The notes beneath the pieces are model-generated. The model worked only from the letters and a program-made list of their open reading frames with translations, had not been told where the DNA came from and did not search any database. 50,145 bases of DNA, taken from Amanita rubescens (lineage: Eukaryota; Basidiomycota; Agaricomycetes; Agaricales; Amanitaceae). Below, one piece after another: positions 22,466 through 32,148 of this stretch (positions are counted from its first letter, which is position 1; each line of letters begins with the position of its first letter). The DNA lies in the NCBI GenBank assembly GCA_015039365.1, contig WION01000382.1, positions 1 to 50,145 of the forward strand, given 5' to 3'. The translations under genes and the position numbers were made by a program.

Positions 22466-23710
22466 TCACCATGTAAGACCAGCAACATACGGTTTCACGT
22501 TTGGGTTTTCCGCAAAATAATAGTTGTTCCAAGAATCCACTTCGCTTGCAACGGGCACAATGATGTTTCGTGTGCGTGAAGGGAAAGGGATGCCGCATAT
22601 ATTTGTAAACTTTTGACTGTGGGGATGACAGACTTCAGGTAACATGTCTTTCATACTTTCTGTCAAGGCGCCTCTCCACTGATGGAGCAAAGAATTTGGG
22701 TGGCTACTACTTAAGTCCACTTCTTGAGCAAGGTGCAAGTTGACAGACCTACCTGTCCGTCGTATCCCAGAGGTCGTACTGGTAATCGGTGAAAATATCC
22801 GGCGGCGCGTGGTTTGCAGTCCCGGGATTCCTTCGTGCGTACGCCGCCTCTTGCTCAATGACAAACACAAATTCCAGGGGGTCGCAAAGAAATGGGTAAT
22901 CGTCGTCGTCTTCTAGCTCAATGCTAGCGTTTTGCTGAGTAAACGGTTAGCGAACGGAGTTGGATGGGATGCTATCACGACCTTACACAGGCATAGGTAC
23001 GACACGTGTCCAACGCGTCGTATGGATGGCTTGCAGACTGGTCTTGTTGCATTTTGAGGCGTGACTGGACCTTTTCGCACCGTAAGCGCCCACGGTTCGA
23101 CTCTTTTTTGAACTTGCGTTAGTGTAAAAAGTCTCGGGTGTGAGAGAAGAACTTGGTAATAGCAAACAAAGCAGAGATTGGAAGAAGGTACTTGGGAAGA
23201 ACAGTCGCGAGGCCAGAGAATAAAAGGGTATTTCCCAAGCCAGTTGTTTGCGCAGACGGCGTAGGCCTGGGAAAAGCAAAAAATGTTGTAATCAGGGACC
23301 CACAACTTTGGACCAACCACGACACACGCTTTTTAGTAAAGGTTTGTAATATACTCGTCTTGTTGAAGATTACCCTGAGACTCTCGCTTCACCAGCCCCA
23401 TCATGATGGTGATGACGTTTGGCTGCACGGTTCAAACGTTCAAGTCGGAACGGTACACAAGCAGGGTCGATTTTGTCCACCGCCAAGTAACGCGATCGGA
23501 TCTCGGTCCATCCGTAACTCAGTGACGCTCGCATCGAAACAGATATCGCGGGAAGGTAATGCATGCCCGGTGGCTTGGAGATATTGTTCGGGATACGCGT
23601 TTTATGATGATCAATGATCATCAAAGCAATTCGCGTTTGTGGCATAGGTAGCCACCATTTGTTCTCGCACGATAACATCCACCCGCGCATTCTCCACAAC
23701 ATAGTAATCA
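22466..23710 (-). CDS. Unrecognised multi-exon gene
   Basis: No family recognised. Several minus-strand stretches look like exons joined by short introns. About 23275-22985 includes AVCANNWLGKYPFILWPRDC and KRVEPWALTVRKGPVTPQNA. About 22922-22758 reads IELEDDDDYPFLCDPLEFVF, then VIEQEAAYARRNPGTANHAP and FTDYQYDLWDTTDR, and ends at a GTAGGT donor. After a 30-nt gap with a CAAG acceptor, a third stretch (about 22720-22470) reads SLLHQWRGALTESMKDMLPE and SWNNYYFAENPNVKPYVAGL. The 5' part (23300-23710) is open over long stretches, but I cannot choose its frame. The acidic patch and sustained coding character of the middle exon support a real gene. The ends are uncertain. Confidence 0.4.
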
Positions 23711-23808
23711 AGACAATACAATAAAAGCTACAATATCAAGACCTGCTGATAATACAACGTTGAACTTTTACTACACATATCCGAGCCCGTTGCCATGCCA
23801 GATGGCTC

Positions 23809-25479
23809 CTAGTGATTTTTGCCTCGCGGTTCACCATCATGGACTTCCTTCCTATGCCTCCCATACGCATCTGTACGGCTGAACCGCTCATCACAATCCT
23901 CACACGTCATCATCAAACTGAGGAGATGCGTTCCGCATATATGCTTGATCAAGCTCTGAACGCTGATCAAAGATCCGTTGGGCTGAACTCCTCTCGACCG
24001 CCCAGCCTTGGCCTCGATTTCCGAGTCCGATTCCTCGCTGGGCGTATCCGAATGTCGGACATGGATATTCCTACCCCAATCACTTCTCTTGACGCCCCGT
24101 CCAAACTTTTTTTGCATTTTCCTTCGCTTCTTCCTCAACATCGCCTCGTGCGTCTTGCTTTCGTACACGTCTGAATAAGGACAAGGAATATCGTCCCTCC
24201 ATCTGCAGTGGGTTTGGCATTTGCTAATTAGCTTGGATTTGGCTGGGCCTTTGAAAGGGCGGCCGTCGCTGCTGGTGAAGAGCAAACCCTGCACGTATAG
24301 ATCTCGGATGTGCTGACGCATGTGATCGTTGACGCTGCTCCTGTCGCAGGCGATGAGCTCGCCACAATGTTCCCACTGGCAATACTCCGATTGGGTTTCT
24401 TCGCCGATCCTGGGCTTCAAATAGCTTCCTTGTCTCTTCCTAATCATGACGGCGGTGCGACCTGCGGGAGGTGACGGTTCTGCTATCGCTGTAGAGTCCA
24501 AGACCACAGGTGATGTATGTGGCGGAGGAGGCGGCGTCTCAAAGTCAGACAAAGAAGACATCGATGGAGAAGAAAGTGGGGGCATATGATCGGCATTGCG
24601 TAGTGGATTTTGGAGAGGCTCCCACCAGTCCGCAGGATCGCAAGGCGGTGCAACCGTAAAGGGAACAGCTGTGGGTATTTCTATATCCATCGGCCTATAC
24701 ATGGCTTGGCCGGGGAACGGTGCTATGGCGATTATTAGACGCGAGAGCATTAGCGGTGGCACGAGTAACTGACCTGGGCAAGAAGCCAGCTGATAATTCC
24801 ACGGGCCTGGCGCATGCATAGTCCCAAGCCTGGCAGTGTTCGTTTGAAATGGCGCTGGGACGCCGAAAACAATGCTAACAAGACGCATTAAGTAAGTAAT
24901 GAGCCGCATATAGAACGGAGTTGATGGTTACTTGCCTTGGTGGCATGGTGGCATTCACGACCCATGGATGGCTCGTATATCCTTGGAACGGCGTGCCACC
25001 GTACATCGGTAAAGGTTGCGGAGGTGCGAAGACTTCATTTCTGGGAAGCGAGATTTGGTCGTTGACAATGGAAACGCCAGGTCCATAATTTAACCTATTA
25101 AAAATATGTAGCTATAGCCCAGTGGAATGTAACAGCATTACAGTAAAGCTCACCAATTTGAAGAATATAAATATTGAGAAGGGACTGGAAGGGATGAAGA
25201 AATTGGCGCAGCCTGTGCGTCGAAGGAAGGAATATATTTGGGCGTAACAAAACCATCGTAAAATGGGTAAGAGTTGGTCTCTGGTTGGTTCGGTAAATTT
25301 GAGAGACCCAGTAGAATTGATGAATGAGGATTCCAGCGGTTCGTATGCAAATCCGACGGCTCCATAGACTGGAACAACAATGATAATAGCTCCTCGTCCA
25401 AAGAGTGGTGGTGGTGGTTTACAACACCGCCTTCAAGGGGGCGCGGCAACGAAGAAGGGTCTTTCAAGGAAAAGTGCAT
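23809..25479 (-). CDS. C2H2-type zinc-finger protein, tandem copy 1
   Basis: Likely nuclear DNA- or RNA-binding regulator. Start ATG at 25479 (MHFSLKDPSSLPRPLEGGVV, then HHHHS). Exon 1 ends at about 25154, a second exon (about 25095-24937) holds RNEVFAPPQPLPMYGGTPFQ, and the last exon runs to a stop at 23809. Near 24400-24310 lies a finger-like Cys/His cluster (YCQWEHCGELIACDRSSVND, then HMRQHI). Near 23890-23830 lies a canonical finger C-x2-C-x12-H-x4-H (CEDCDERFSRTDAYGRHRKE). Between them is a basic stretch (MLRKKRRKMQKKFGRGVKR), a good nuclear localisation signal. The Ser/Pro-rich N-terminal half looks disordered. A paralogue with the same layout lies just downstream. Function beyond nucleic-acid binding is not inferable. 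Confidence 0.6.
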
Positions 25480-26450
25480 GGATATGGATGCAAAGAAAGT
25501 GAAAAAAAAAATTGCAGTGTGCAGTGTGGTCTAGCTACTACAGCTTTATACCGCACATACAGGAAACAAAGAAGGGACTCGTGTAAAGGCCGCTAGCTAG
25601 AGGCGTGATCCCGAGGCCAAAAAAAATCCTTTGTCGTTGTTCTGAGAGGCAGACACGCGATGGCAACAATGACCACATTGAGCGACGGGGGGCTTAGCGG
25701 ACAAAGCCTCTTTACCGTAATAGTCAATCCACCTTTGAAAGGTGGCATATACACAGCAGGTGCGTGGCTTTGCTTAGCACATACATACCCCCAACTTGGA
25801 AATGGCCGTTGCCGGTGTCGTTTTGGAAAGAACCCTGTTTTTTTTGCTGTTTGTTTTGATCTACACGTTGTTTTATAATGATGGTTATGGCAGGGAGGCA
25901 CGGTGTTTGGGGGGTTCCCGAGTCAGAGGCGCTAAAAGCGTCTGGGTTTGAACGTATAGCCGTTTGATGTTTGTAATAAGTTTGAATTGTGGGTTCCTGT
26001 TTTATTTGATGTTCTTTTGTTGGTCCTTGACAAACATTTTCCTATCTTGCGCATAAAACTAATTAATCCTCTCCGTCGCTGTGGGTTGATCTATTTTTAA
26101 AGACCGCGTTTGATCCAGCGGCAACTGTTTCGTTCACATTATCACATCGGAGTTTATGCGGCTGCTGCACGGCGCCCGCCCTTTCTTGGGAACACTGAGC
26201 GTGTCCGCCCCGAAGACGAAACTTTGCAAGAATGATTTAGAGTGTCAATGTGGGTGCATTGTGGATGTGCATATGATGGCCAGGCCAATCATTCGAAGCA
26301 CAGCCACCCGAACCGCCGTTTTGGCCCCCAAATCTCACGGATGACTGCGACCCTTTTTGCACTTTGATCTGAGATTTTGCGGTACGATGAAACATTTTGG
26401 ATAACACTATACTGAGAGTACGCAACAAAAAAAAAAAGAGGCTTGGCCTA
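25480..26450. other. Intergenic between the two zinc-finger genes
   Basis: No gene recognised. It lies between the start of copy 1 and the end of copy 2, and holds A-tracts at about 25501-25510 and 25619-25626 and a run of A at 26427-26438. Confidence 0.4.
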
Positions 26451-26454
26451 CTAA

Positions 26455-27644
26455 TCACGAGAACGTTGTATAGCATCTTGTCGGTAATACTGCACACAGG
26501 AAAGAGTCAGCAGCCCACTCTGCAACAGCATATTTAACGTGACTAGCCACAGCTTTTTCCCTATTCGAGGTTTCCTCAAACACGCACATAATCAATCCAC
26601 CCCCCAAATCAGTCTCGTGGCACAGCATTGAGCTGTTCAGAAAATTATTACCCGACTGGGGGTTCAACGGACAGTCCTTCAAATGCCGATCAAGTACATC
26701 TCTGCGAAAGTAGCCTCGCTGTAGGCAGTGTTCGCAGCCGTGTATGGCTCCAGACAGGTGACCTATCGCGGAAGAGATATGGCGGGCCAACGAATCCGCG
26801 TTCATGAGTCCGGATTGGCAACCAGGCCATAAGCAAGCGATGGGAGGTGCTTTTTTTCGAAGGTCGAGGTGGTGAGCGCTTCGGAGGTGTTCGGAGACCG
26901 AACGACGGTCGGTGTTGATCAATCGGCCGCAATTGCCACGCCAGCGGCAGTAGTCTTTTGGGGTGTTTTCTCCAGATGGGGGGTCGTGGACGTAGTGGTC
27001 GTCTGGTGAGGCTGCGTCGATTTGGATGACTGTGTTTCCTGGAGAACCGCCAGTGGTAGGCGACGCGTCGTGTGGCCGCGGTTGGACCTGGGGTTGAGAC
27101 AACAACAATGGGCTAGAGGGTATCTCCGGTGATGGATCAACCCTACTAATTGTCGCTTTTGGTACTTGTGTTATCGAGTGGATCATGAAATGAACTCACT
27201 GGTGAATTTGAACGTCGTCTGGAATGGGCACGTCAACGACCACACTGCAGGCCCAACGAGGCAATATCGTTAGCGTAAGGCGGGCGAAAGAACCAACTTT
27301 ATAGCCCGTACCCGTAGATCTCCGAGGCTGCAGGGGAAAATATTGGAGAGGCTGCCAAATCCTCGTTCGCTCCTGGATGGAGGAACGGCTCTGGAATTTG
27401 AGGACTTGGAACGCCCGTAGGTCTAGGTGAAGGAGGTTCAGAGACAACATCCATTAGCGTGGTATAGTCGCGAGTAACCAAGGCCAAGTCAACGTCGGCT
27501 TGGGCGTCTTCAATCCGAACTTGCAAGGGATGCTGTAGGCCGTAGGTAAGAAGGCTGTGAAAGCGTTGCTTAGCAATACGTTTTGACCGCCAAAGCAACT
27601 TACACATCGCATATATAGGCGTAATCCTCTGGCGTGAAAGACAT
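26455..27644 (-). CDS. C2H2-type zinc-finger protein, tandem copy 2
   Basis: Paralogue of the neighbouring zinc-finger gene. A likely start at 27644 gives MSFTPEDYAYICDV, ending at a GTAAGT donor. The second exon (about 27530-27305) reads HPLQVRIEDAQADVDLALVT, then RDYTTLMDVVSEPPSPRPTG. A small exon (about 27243-27200) reads VVVDVPIPDDVQIHQ. The long last exon holds YCRWRGNCGRLINTDRRSVS with EHLRSAHH (parallel to CQWEHCGELIACDRSSVNDH in copy 1), ACLWPGCQSGLMNADSLARH, and a C-x2-C...H-x4-C finger (CEHCLQRGYFRRDVLDRHLK, then DC). It lacks the canonical C-terminal finger of copy 1. The open frame ends at 26455, but a donor near 26490 could replace the last residues. It probably arose by tandem duplication with strong divergence. 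Confidence 0.5.
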
Positions 27645-28325
27645 CAGGAGAGGGCAAAGGTAAAGAGCGTCTTCTGGGATTAATAAGGAAGAAAATTGGG
27701 GTCCAAACTTTTCATCAAGTCGAGATAGGGCACAACAGCCTTCTCTCCAAGTATACGTTATGCGGCGTGCCGGGAGGAGAAATATGTAAATGGTGTCATG
27801 CTATCCTATCCGGGCACGAAGAAGCCCAAATCATCCCTTGTGGGATTGTGAAACTGGCCAATCACCCAGTCCAGGATTAGGGAGAGGAAAAAGAGAGAAA
27901 AAGTTTGTCCACTCGCGGGAGAAGGGGGTGGATCTGAGATTGATGTGGAATGTGGCTTTTTGCACCGAACGGACGTTTTGGGACAAATAAAGGGGATGGG
28001 TGGCACAGGCGCGTGCTTGCCAGAGGCAGTTCGGCTCGGCTACAGTGGTTATGTTTGGAATTACTAGATCGGCTGAGCTCGAATTGATGACATGATAGAT
28101 TGGTGTGGCGCTAGGTTGATTAAACGCCCTTCGTCCAAGTAGTGAATTCAAGGGAGGGGAAAGCGTGTGCCTACCTTCACCTTTGTTCACTGGGATAAAA
28201 GAGATTCGATCCTAGAGGCCGCATACGTTAGCTTTCCGTCGTCTCTGAATCGCCGGCGCAACAAAACGACGCATATAAGGCCACCCGCGTGACTGTTGTT
28301 GGACATAAGTATCCCTCTCAAAGTA
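27645..28325. other. Intergenic, nothing recognised
   Basis: Upstream flank of zinc-finger copy 2. No exon chain or RNA gene is visible. Confidence 0.35.
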
Positions 28326-28329
28326 TGAT

Positions 28330-28500
28330 GAGCTCATCGTGGTGTATACGTACATGCGCAGCGCTTGCTCGACCGACTCAACCTTAACTGTGGCAGTGTC
28401 CAATTCCGCCTCGGTCACGCCAGCGGTGTCACGGCCTCCCCGTCCCGGCCGAACCGAGCCTAATTCTGCTTACAACATCCTCCTTGAATTCCGTGCAGTC
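28330..28500 (+). pseudogene. 5' fragment of the DnaJ gene
   Basis: This stretch matches the leader and first codons of the DnaJ gene at about 30047-30215. Shared pieces include ATGCGCAGCGC, the CTTAACTGTGGC block, CAATTCCGCCTCGGTCACGC, CAGCGRTGTCAC, CGAGCCT and CCTTGAATTCC. The similarity stops after about 160 nt, before the J domain, so it is an abortive or truncated duplicate on the same strand as the intact gene. Confidence 0.6.
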
Positions 28501-29279
28501 ACGCCAGCCTCACCAGGTTCTTCGCTATGGGAATGAACCAGTTTCAGAGTTCTGGTTCTACGCGAAGGATCCAAATACGGTGCCTGTTCCTCGAACGCGC
28601 ATCCGTTGGATTAGACGACGGTGTCGTAATAAAGATATCCCAATCCATTTTTTCCTCCCATACCATCCCACTCAATATATGCTAGCTCGGCCGATACAAA
28701 CCCACCTTTAGCATGGAGCCATCCGGGAAACTCATCTACACCCGCACACGAAGTCCTCTCCTTCAACTTCAAAATCCTCCAAGACGCACCAGCCCAACAT
28801 CAGACGATACCTGCATCATCATGCTCTCAAAAATGTGAACGGAGTAGTACGAGTGTATGGGGGAAGCAGCGATGGCAACGACGGGATACGGGTGACCTTC
28901 TTTCGGTATGGCTTCGTCTCTGGTACACCGTCATATGGGGAAAGGGACGGGTTCGCTGAAATTGTTTGTAGTACTAGTACTTTACCCAACCTTTTTGCGT
29001 GAGAATGGTAGCGGCGGTCGAGTACGAGTTTGCGATAGGCAGTGGAAGGAGTGGCTAGACCGATGGGGTGGAAGAGAGTTGCCTTGGAGCGGCGGGAGAG
29101 TTGGGGAAATGGGCGGTGGGGCGGAGGAGATAAGCCTGGGATGGGAAAAGTTGGGCGCACAGAGCACTTCCCACAGTGGGGAGGAACCCACCTCAATCAC
29201 ATCTCTCTCATTCCAAACAAGGGTTCGTACAGCTATTGCTCACTGTCGTTCCCTTTCTGACTTGTTGCTCTGCTATCAG
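28501..29279. other. Intergenic, no supported gene
   Basis: Purine-rich on the plus strand from about 29035 to 29190, which creates open frames on both strands that I judge to be composition effects. The last 60 nt should be the promoter of the small gene at 29280. Confidence 0.35.
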
Positions 29280-29649
29280 ATGGCCGAAATAGGTGGGTCT
29301 AAGCCTCGTGTTCATCTTGCGACTGTCTTTGATCATGCCATGTTTAGACATCGCTCCAATGTCCGGCTTCGATACAAGGCCTAGGGGCTTCACAATCACC
29401 AACAGAACTGAACGTACTGTATACCTGCAGATTCAGGATTCGCCTCCTGAATTTGAGGTAATTACGCCTCAGCAAACTTCAGAGCATCACGTGGACGTCA
29501 AGAGCTATCCTCTCCGTACCGAGCCTACGACCAATGCGTCTGTGTATTTGACCGTCGTCGTTGAATTAGTCACCCCTGTCAGCGTTCGTTTCAAGGTTGA
29601 GCCTGATGCTGTACGCGGCGAATTCACCGTGACTGCCAACTTCAAGTAA
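29280..29649 (+). CDS. Small spliced protein of 104 residues, unknown function
   Basis: Two exons. 29280-29292 (ATG, MAEI) splices at GTGGGT to an exon that starts at 29348 after GTTTAG, restoring frame as MAEIDIAPMSGFDTRPRGFT. The combined coding length is exactly 315 nt including the stop. The sequence alternates polar and hydrophobic residues over long stretches (FTITNRTERTVYLQIQD, SVYLTVVVELVTPVSVRFKV, EFTVTANFK), suggesting an all-beta sandwich. There is no signal peptide, membrane segment or cysteine. No family recognised; small beta-sandwich proteins of this kind occur in fungi as lectin-like or membrane-binding proteins, but nothing here proves either. Confidence 0.6.
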
Positions 29650-30111
29650 TCGGTGAGCTTCATCTGGTTTGCTTTAAACTTGGCCCAATCTCCCACAGGA
29701 TATATCAACTTTGCATCAACTTTGCATGTTTCTTCTGGATCCGCAGATCCGAATTCAACTTCGGATTTTTTTTTTGTAGTTCTACTAGCGTGTACGCATC
29801 GTAGTCCGTTTGAATTGACTCTTGTTGGCCAACGGATTCTCTGACTTTGTAACGACCTAGTGTCTGTTTACTGTTCGATGGGAAGAAAAGGATTCGACTT
29901 TGAAGGGCGCGCAACTGGTTAAATTAACCCTCGTCCTGTCTTGACCTCCCTAGCTTTCCAACGTCGTCTCTGTATAGCTGCGACGACCAGCTTACTTTGT
30001 CCCGTCCCATGCAAGGCCCAACCGTAGTTTTCCACACGCACGGTACATGCGCAGCGCATTTGCTTAACCTTAACTGTGGCGGTGCCCAATTCCGCCTCGG
30101 TCACGCCAGCG

Positions 30112-31774
30112 ATGTCACACAACGGCACGACCATGGACCCTCTACCCTCCCGACCAATCGAGCCTCACCTCCCCACCCGCTGTCCAAATTCTACCTGCAA
30201 CACCCACCTTGAATTCCCTATACCATCTCCACCACCACCACCACGCTTTCCTCTCAAAATCCGCTGCTTCGCTTGCAAAACCATCTTCACCTCTCCATTC
30301 AACCCTACCCAACCCGAACCTCCCCCTCGCCCTCGTTCATCCGAGTCCTCCTCCTCACCTTCCACACCACTCAATGGCTATTCTACAAAACCACCATCAT
30401 CATCATCCACACCCGCGCGTAAATCCCGAATGATCGGCACCCAAGAAAAACCCTTGGAAACCGAATACTACGACCTCCTAGGCCTCACCCCCACTTCCAC
30501 CCAAGACGACATCAAACGCGCCTACCGCCGCCTCGCCATCAAACACCACCCGGACAAAAACCTCCACGACCCCACCGCCTCTGAACGATTCAAGAAAATC
30601 TCCATCGCTTACCAAACTTTATCGGATCCTGAACTCAGGAGGCGTTATAACGAGTTGGGAGCGAAAGCTGGGACGCCGGAGGGAGGGTATGTTGATCCTG
30701 AACAGGTGTTTAGTGCGTTGTTTGGTGGCGACAAGTTTGTGCCGATTATTGGGAGTATTAGCTTGGCGAAGGAGATGAAGGCGGCGATGCAAGAGGCTGG
30801 GGGAGAAGATGATGATAATGAAGAGGATGCCAGTGCTGTTGCTGCGGGTGGAGGTGCGAAGTTGGACGTTAGCAAACAGGCGGCGGAGAAGAATTCGAAA
30901 CGCGATTCAAAGGTGTTGTCTCCAGAGGAACGAGCGGCGCGGGATGAAAAGGCGAGAAAGAAGTCGGCGGAAAGGGCGGCGGTGAGAGAAGAACGGGTCT
31001 CGAAGCTTTTTGAGAACCTCGAACGCAAAGTGGCTATATTCACGGAGATCGCTTCGGGTCCGAACGACAGGGATATGCTCAATGGTTATAAGCAGATGTG
31101 TGAACTAGAAGCCGAGTACGTCTGTCTTCCCGACTTTTTTTTATTACTTAACATCTACTAGCGACCTCGTCCACGAATCGTATGGCTACGAACTTTTACA
31201 AACGATCGGTTTCGTCTACGCCTCCAAAGCCAAACACTTCCTCGCCACCCACCAAACTTTTTTCGGCGTCGGTGGATGGATACACAACGTCCAATCTAAA
31301 TACCACGTCTTTTCCGAAACCGTATCTACCCTCCGTTCCGCAATCGAACTCAAAGCCGTATTTGACCAACTCCAAGCGGCCGAAAAGGCAGGCGGACTTT
31401 CCCCGGAAGAGAGAAAGAAACTCGAAGAGCAAGCTGCGGAAAAGGGCGTTCAAGCCTTGTTCAAAGGGACCAAATTAGAAGTGGAGAGCGTATTGAGGGA
31501 AGTTTGTGATAGGTTATTGGATCTTGGAGCGGGGAGGGACAAGGTATTGTTGAGAGCGATTGCGTTGCAGATTTTGGGGGAGGCGTATATGGCTGTTAAG
31601 AAGGATCCAGATGCGCCTGGGTTGGGTACGGGGTTGGGTGGGATGGCGCAGTCTGGACAGGGTCGGGCGCAAGGGTCGGCGGCGGGTTCGGCGCGCGGAA
31701 ATGGGATGGGAGATGATAGTGAGTATGTCAAGGTAGAGACGAAGGCGAGTAGGGAGCGTTCGGGCCGGAGGTGA
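30112..31774 (+). CDS. DnaJ (Hsp40) co-chaperone with DnaJ-X type C-terminal region
   Basis: Intact copy of the triplicated DnaJ gene. The ATG at 30112 (MSHNGTTMDPLPSRPIEPHL) is chosen because the open frame upstream lacks an ATG. Residues 20-65 contain CPNSTC and CFAC, a C-x4-C...C-x2-C pair that could bind zinc, split by a Pro run. A Ser/Pro linker follows. The J domain starts with ETEYYDLLGLTPTSTQDDIK near residue 118, with the HPD motif in IKHHPDKNLHD and ends FKKISIAYQTLSDPELRRRY. EGGYVDPEQVFSALFGGDKF, IGSISLAKEMK and the Lys/Glu-rich region (SPEERAARDEKARKKSAER) match the CAJ1/DJP1 type. Exon 1 ends at 31115 and exon 2 begins at 31162 (DLVHESYGYELLQTIGFVYA), ending ETKASRERSGRR at 31774. 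HPD stimulates Hsp70 ATPase activity. Related yeast proteins act in the cytosol, including in peroxisomal import. Confidence 0.85.
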
Positions 31775-31879
31775 TGGATCCGATTCGAGATACCGTAGTA
31801 CCTGATGATCATTGTAGATTAGAGTGCATTGTTTAATTTGGACTTGTGAGGTTTAGTATCGGGGTCCATAACGCGGCAG

Positions 31880-32065
31880 TTGGTGCCCTCGGGGTCCGTT
31901 CTGCAGGTTATCGGTTATCTCTCGCGCTCATCTACACGCCTTACACGCCTTTTGGCTACAAAACACCGTTATTCACCTCGGGGTCCGTTCTGCAGGTTAT
32001 CTCTCGCGCTCATCTACACGCCATACACGCCTTTTGGCTACAAACCATCATTATTCACCGATCTC
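31880..32065 (+). repeat. Two-copy direct repeat between DnaJ and GTPase genes
   Basis: A segment of about 85 nt beginning GGGGTCCGTTCTGCAGGTTA and containing CTCGCGCTCATCTACACGCC occurs at about 31890 and again at about 31979. Module B has one copy in the matching place (41130-41215, minus) and module C a decayed one (about 45217-45270). Confidence 0.75.
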
Positions 32066-32148
32066 TCGCCGCCCTACATCATTGTTGTATATCAAATTGT
32101 CCATCTTCCAGTGTATCATTTCTCCAGTGGCGATAAAAGCATCAAGCA

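Noticed and set aside
23085..23110. GGTTCGACTC resembling a tRNA T-loop
   Set aside because: No matching acceptor, D or anticodon arms could be folded around it on either strand.
23812..24174. Plus-strand open frame of 120 codons
   Set aside because: It is antisense to the zinc-finger exon, whose C2H2 motifs settle the coding strand.
28819..29384. Overlapping open frames on both strands
   Set aside because: The plus strand is purine-rich here, which removes stops in several frames at once. There are no motifs, and the frames exclude one another.
30645..31082. Minus-strand open frame of 145 codons inside the DnaJ gene
   Set aside because: Antisense shadow of the Lys/Glu/Ala-rich DnaJ-X exon.
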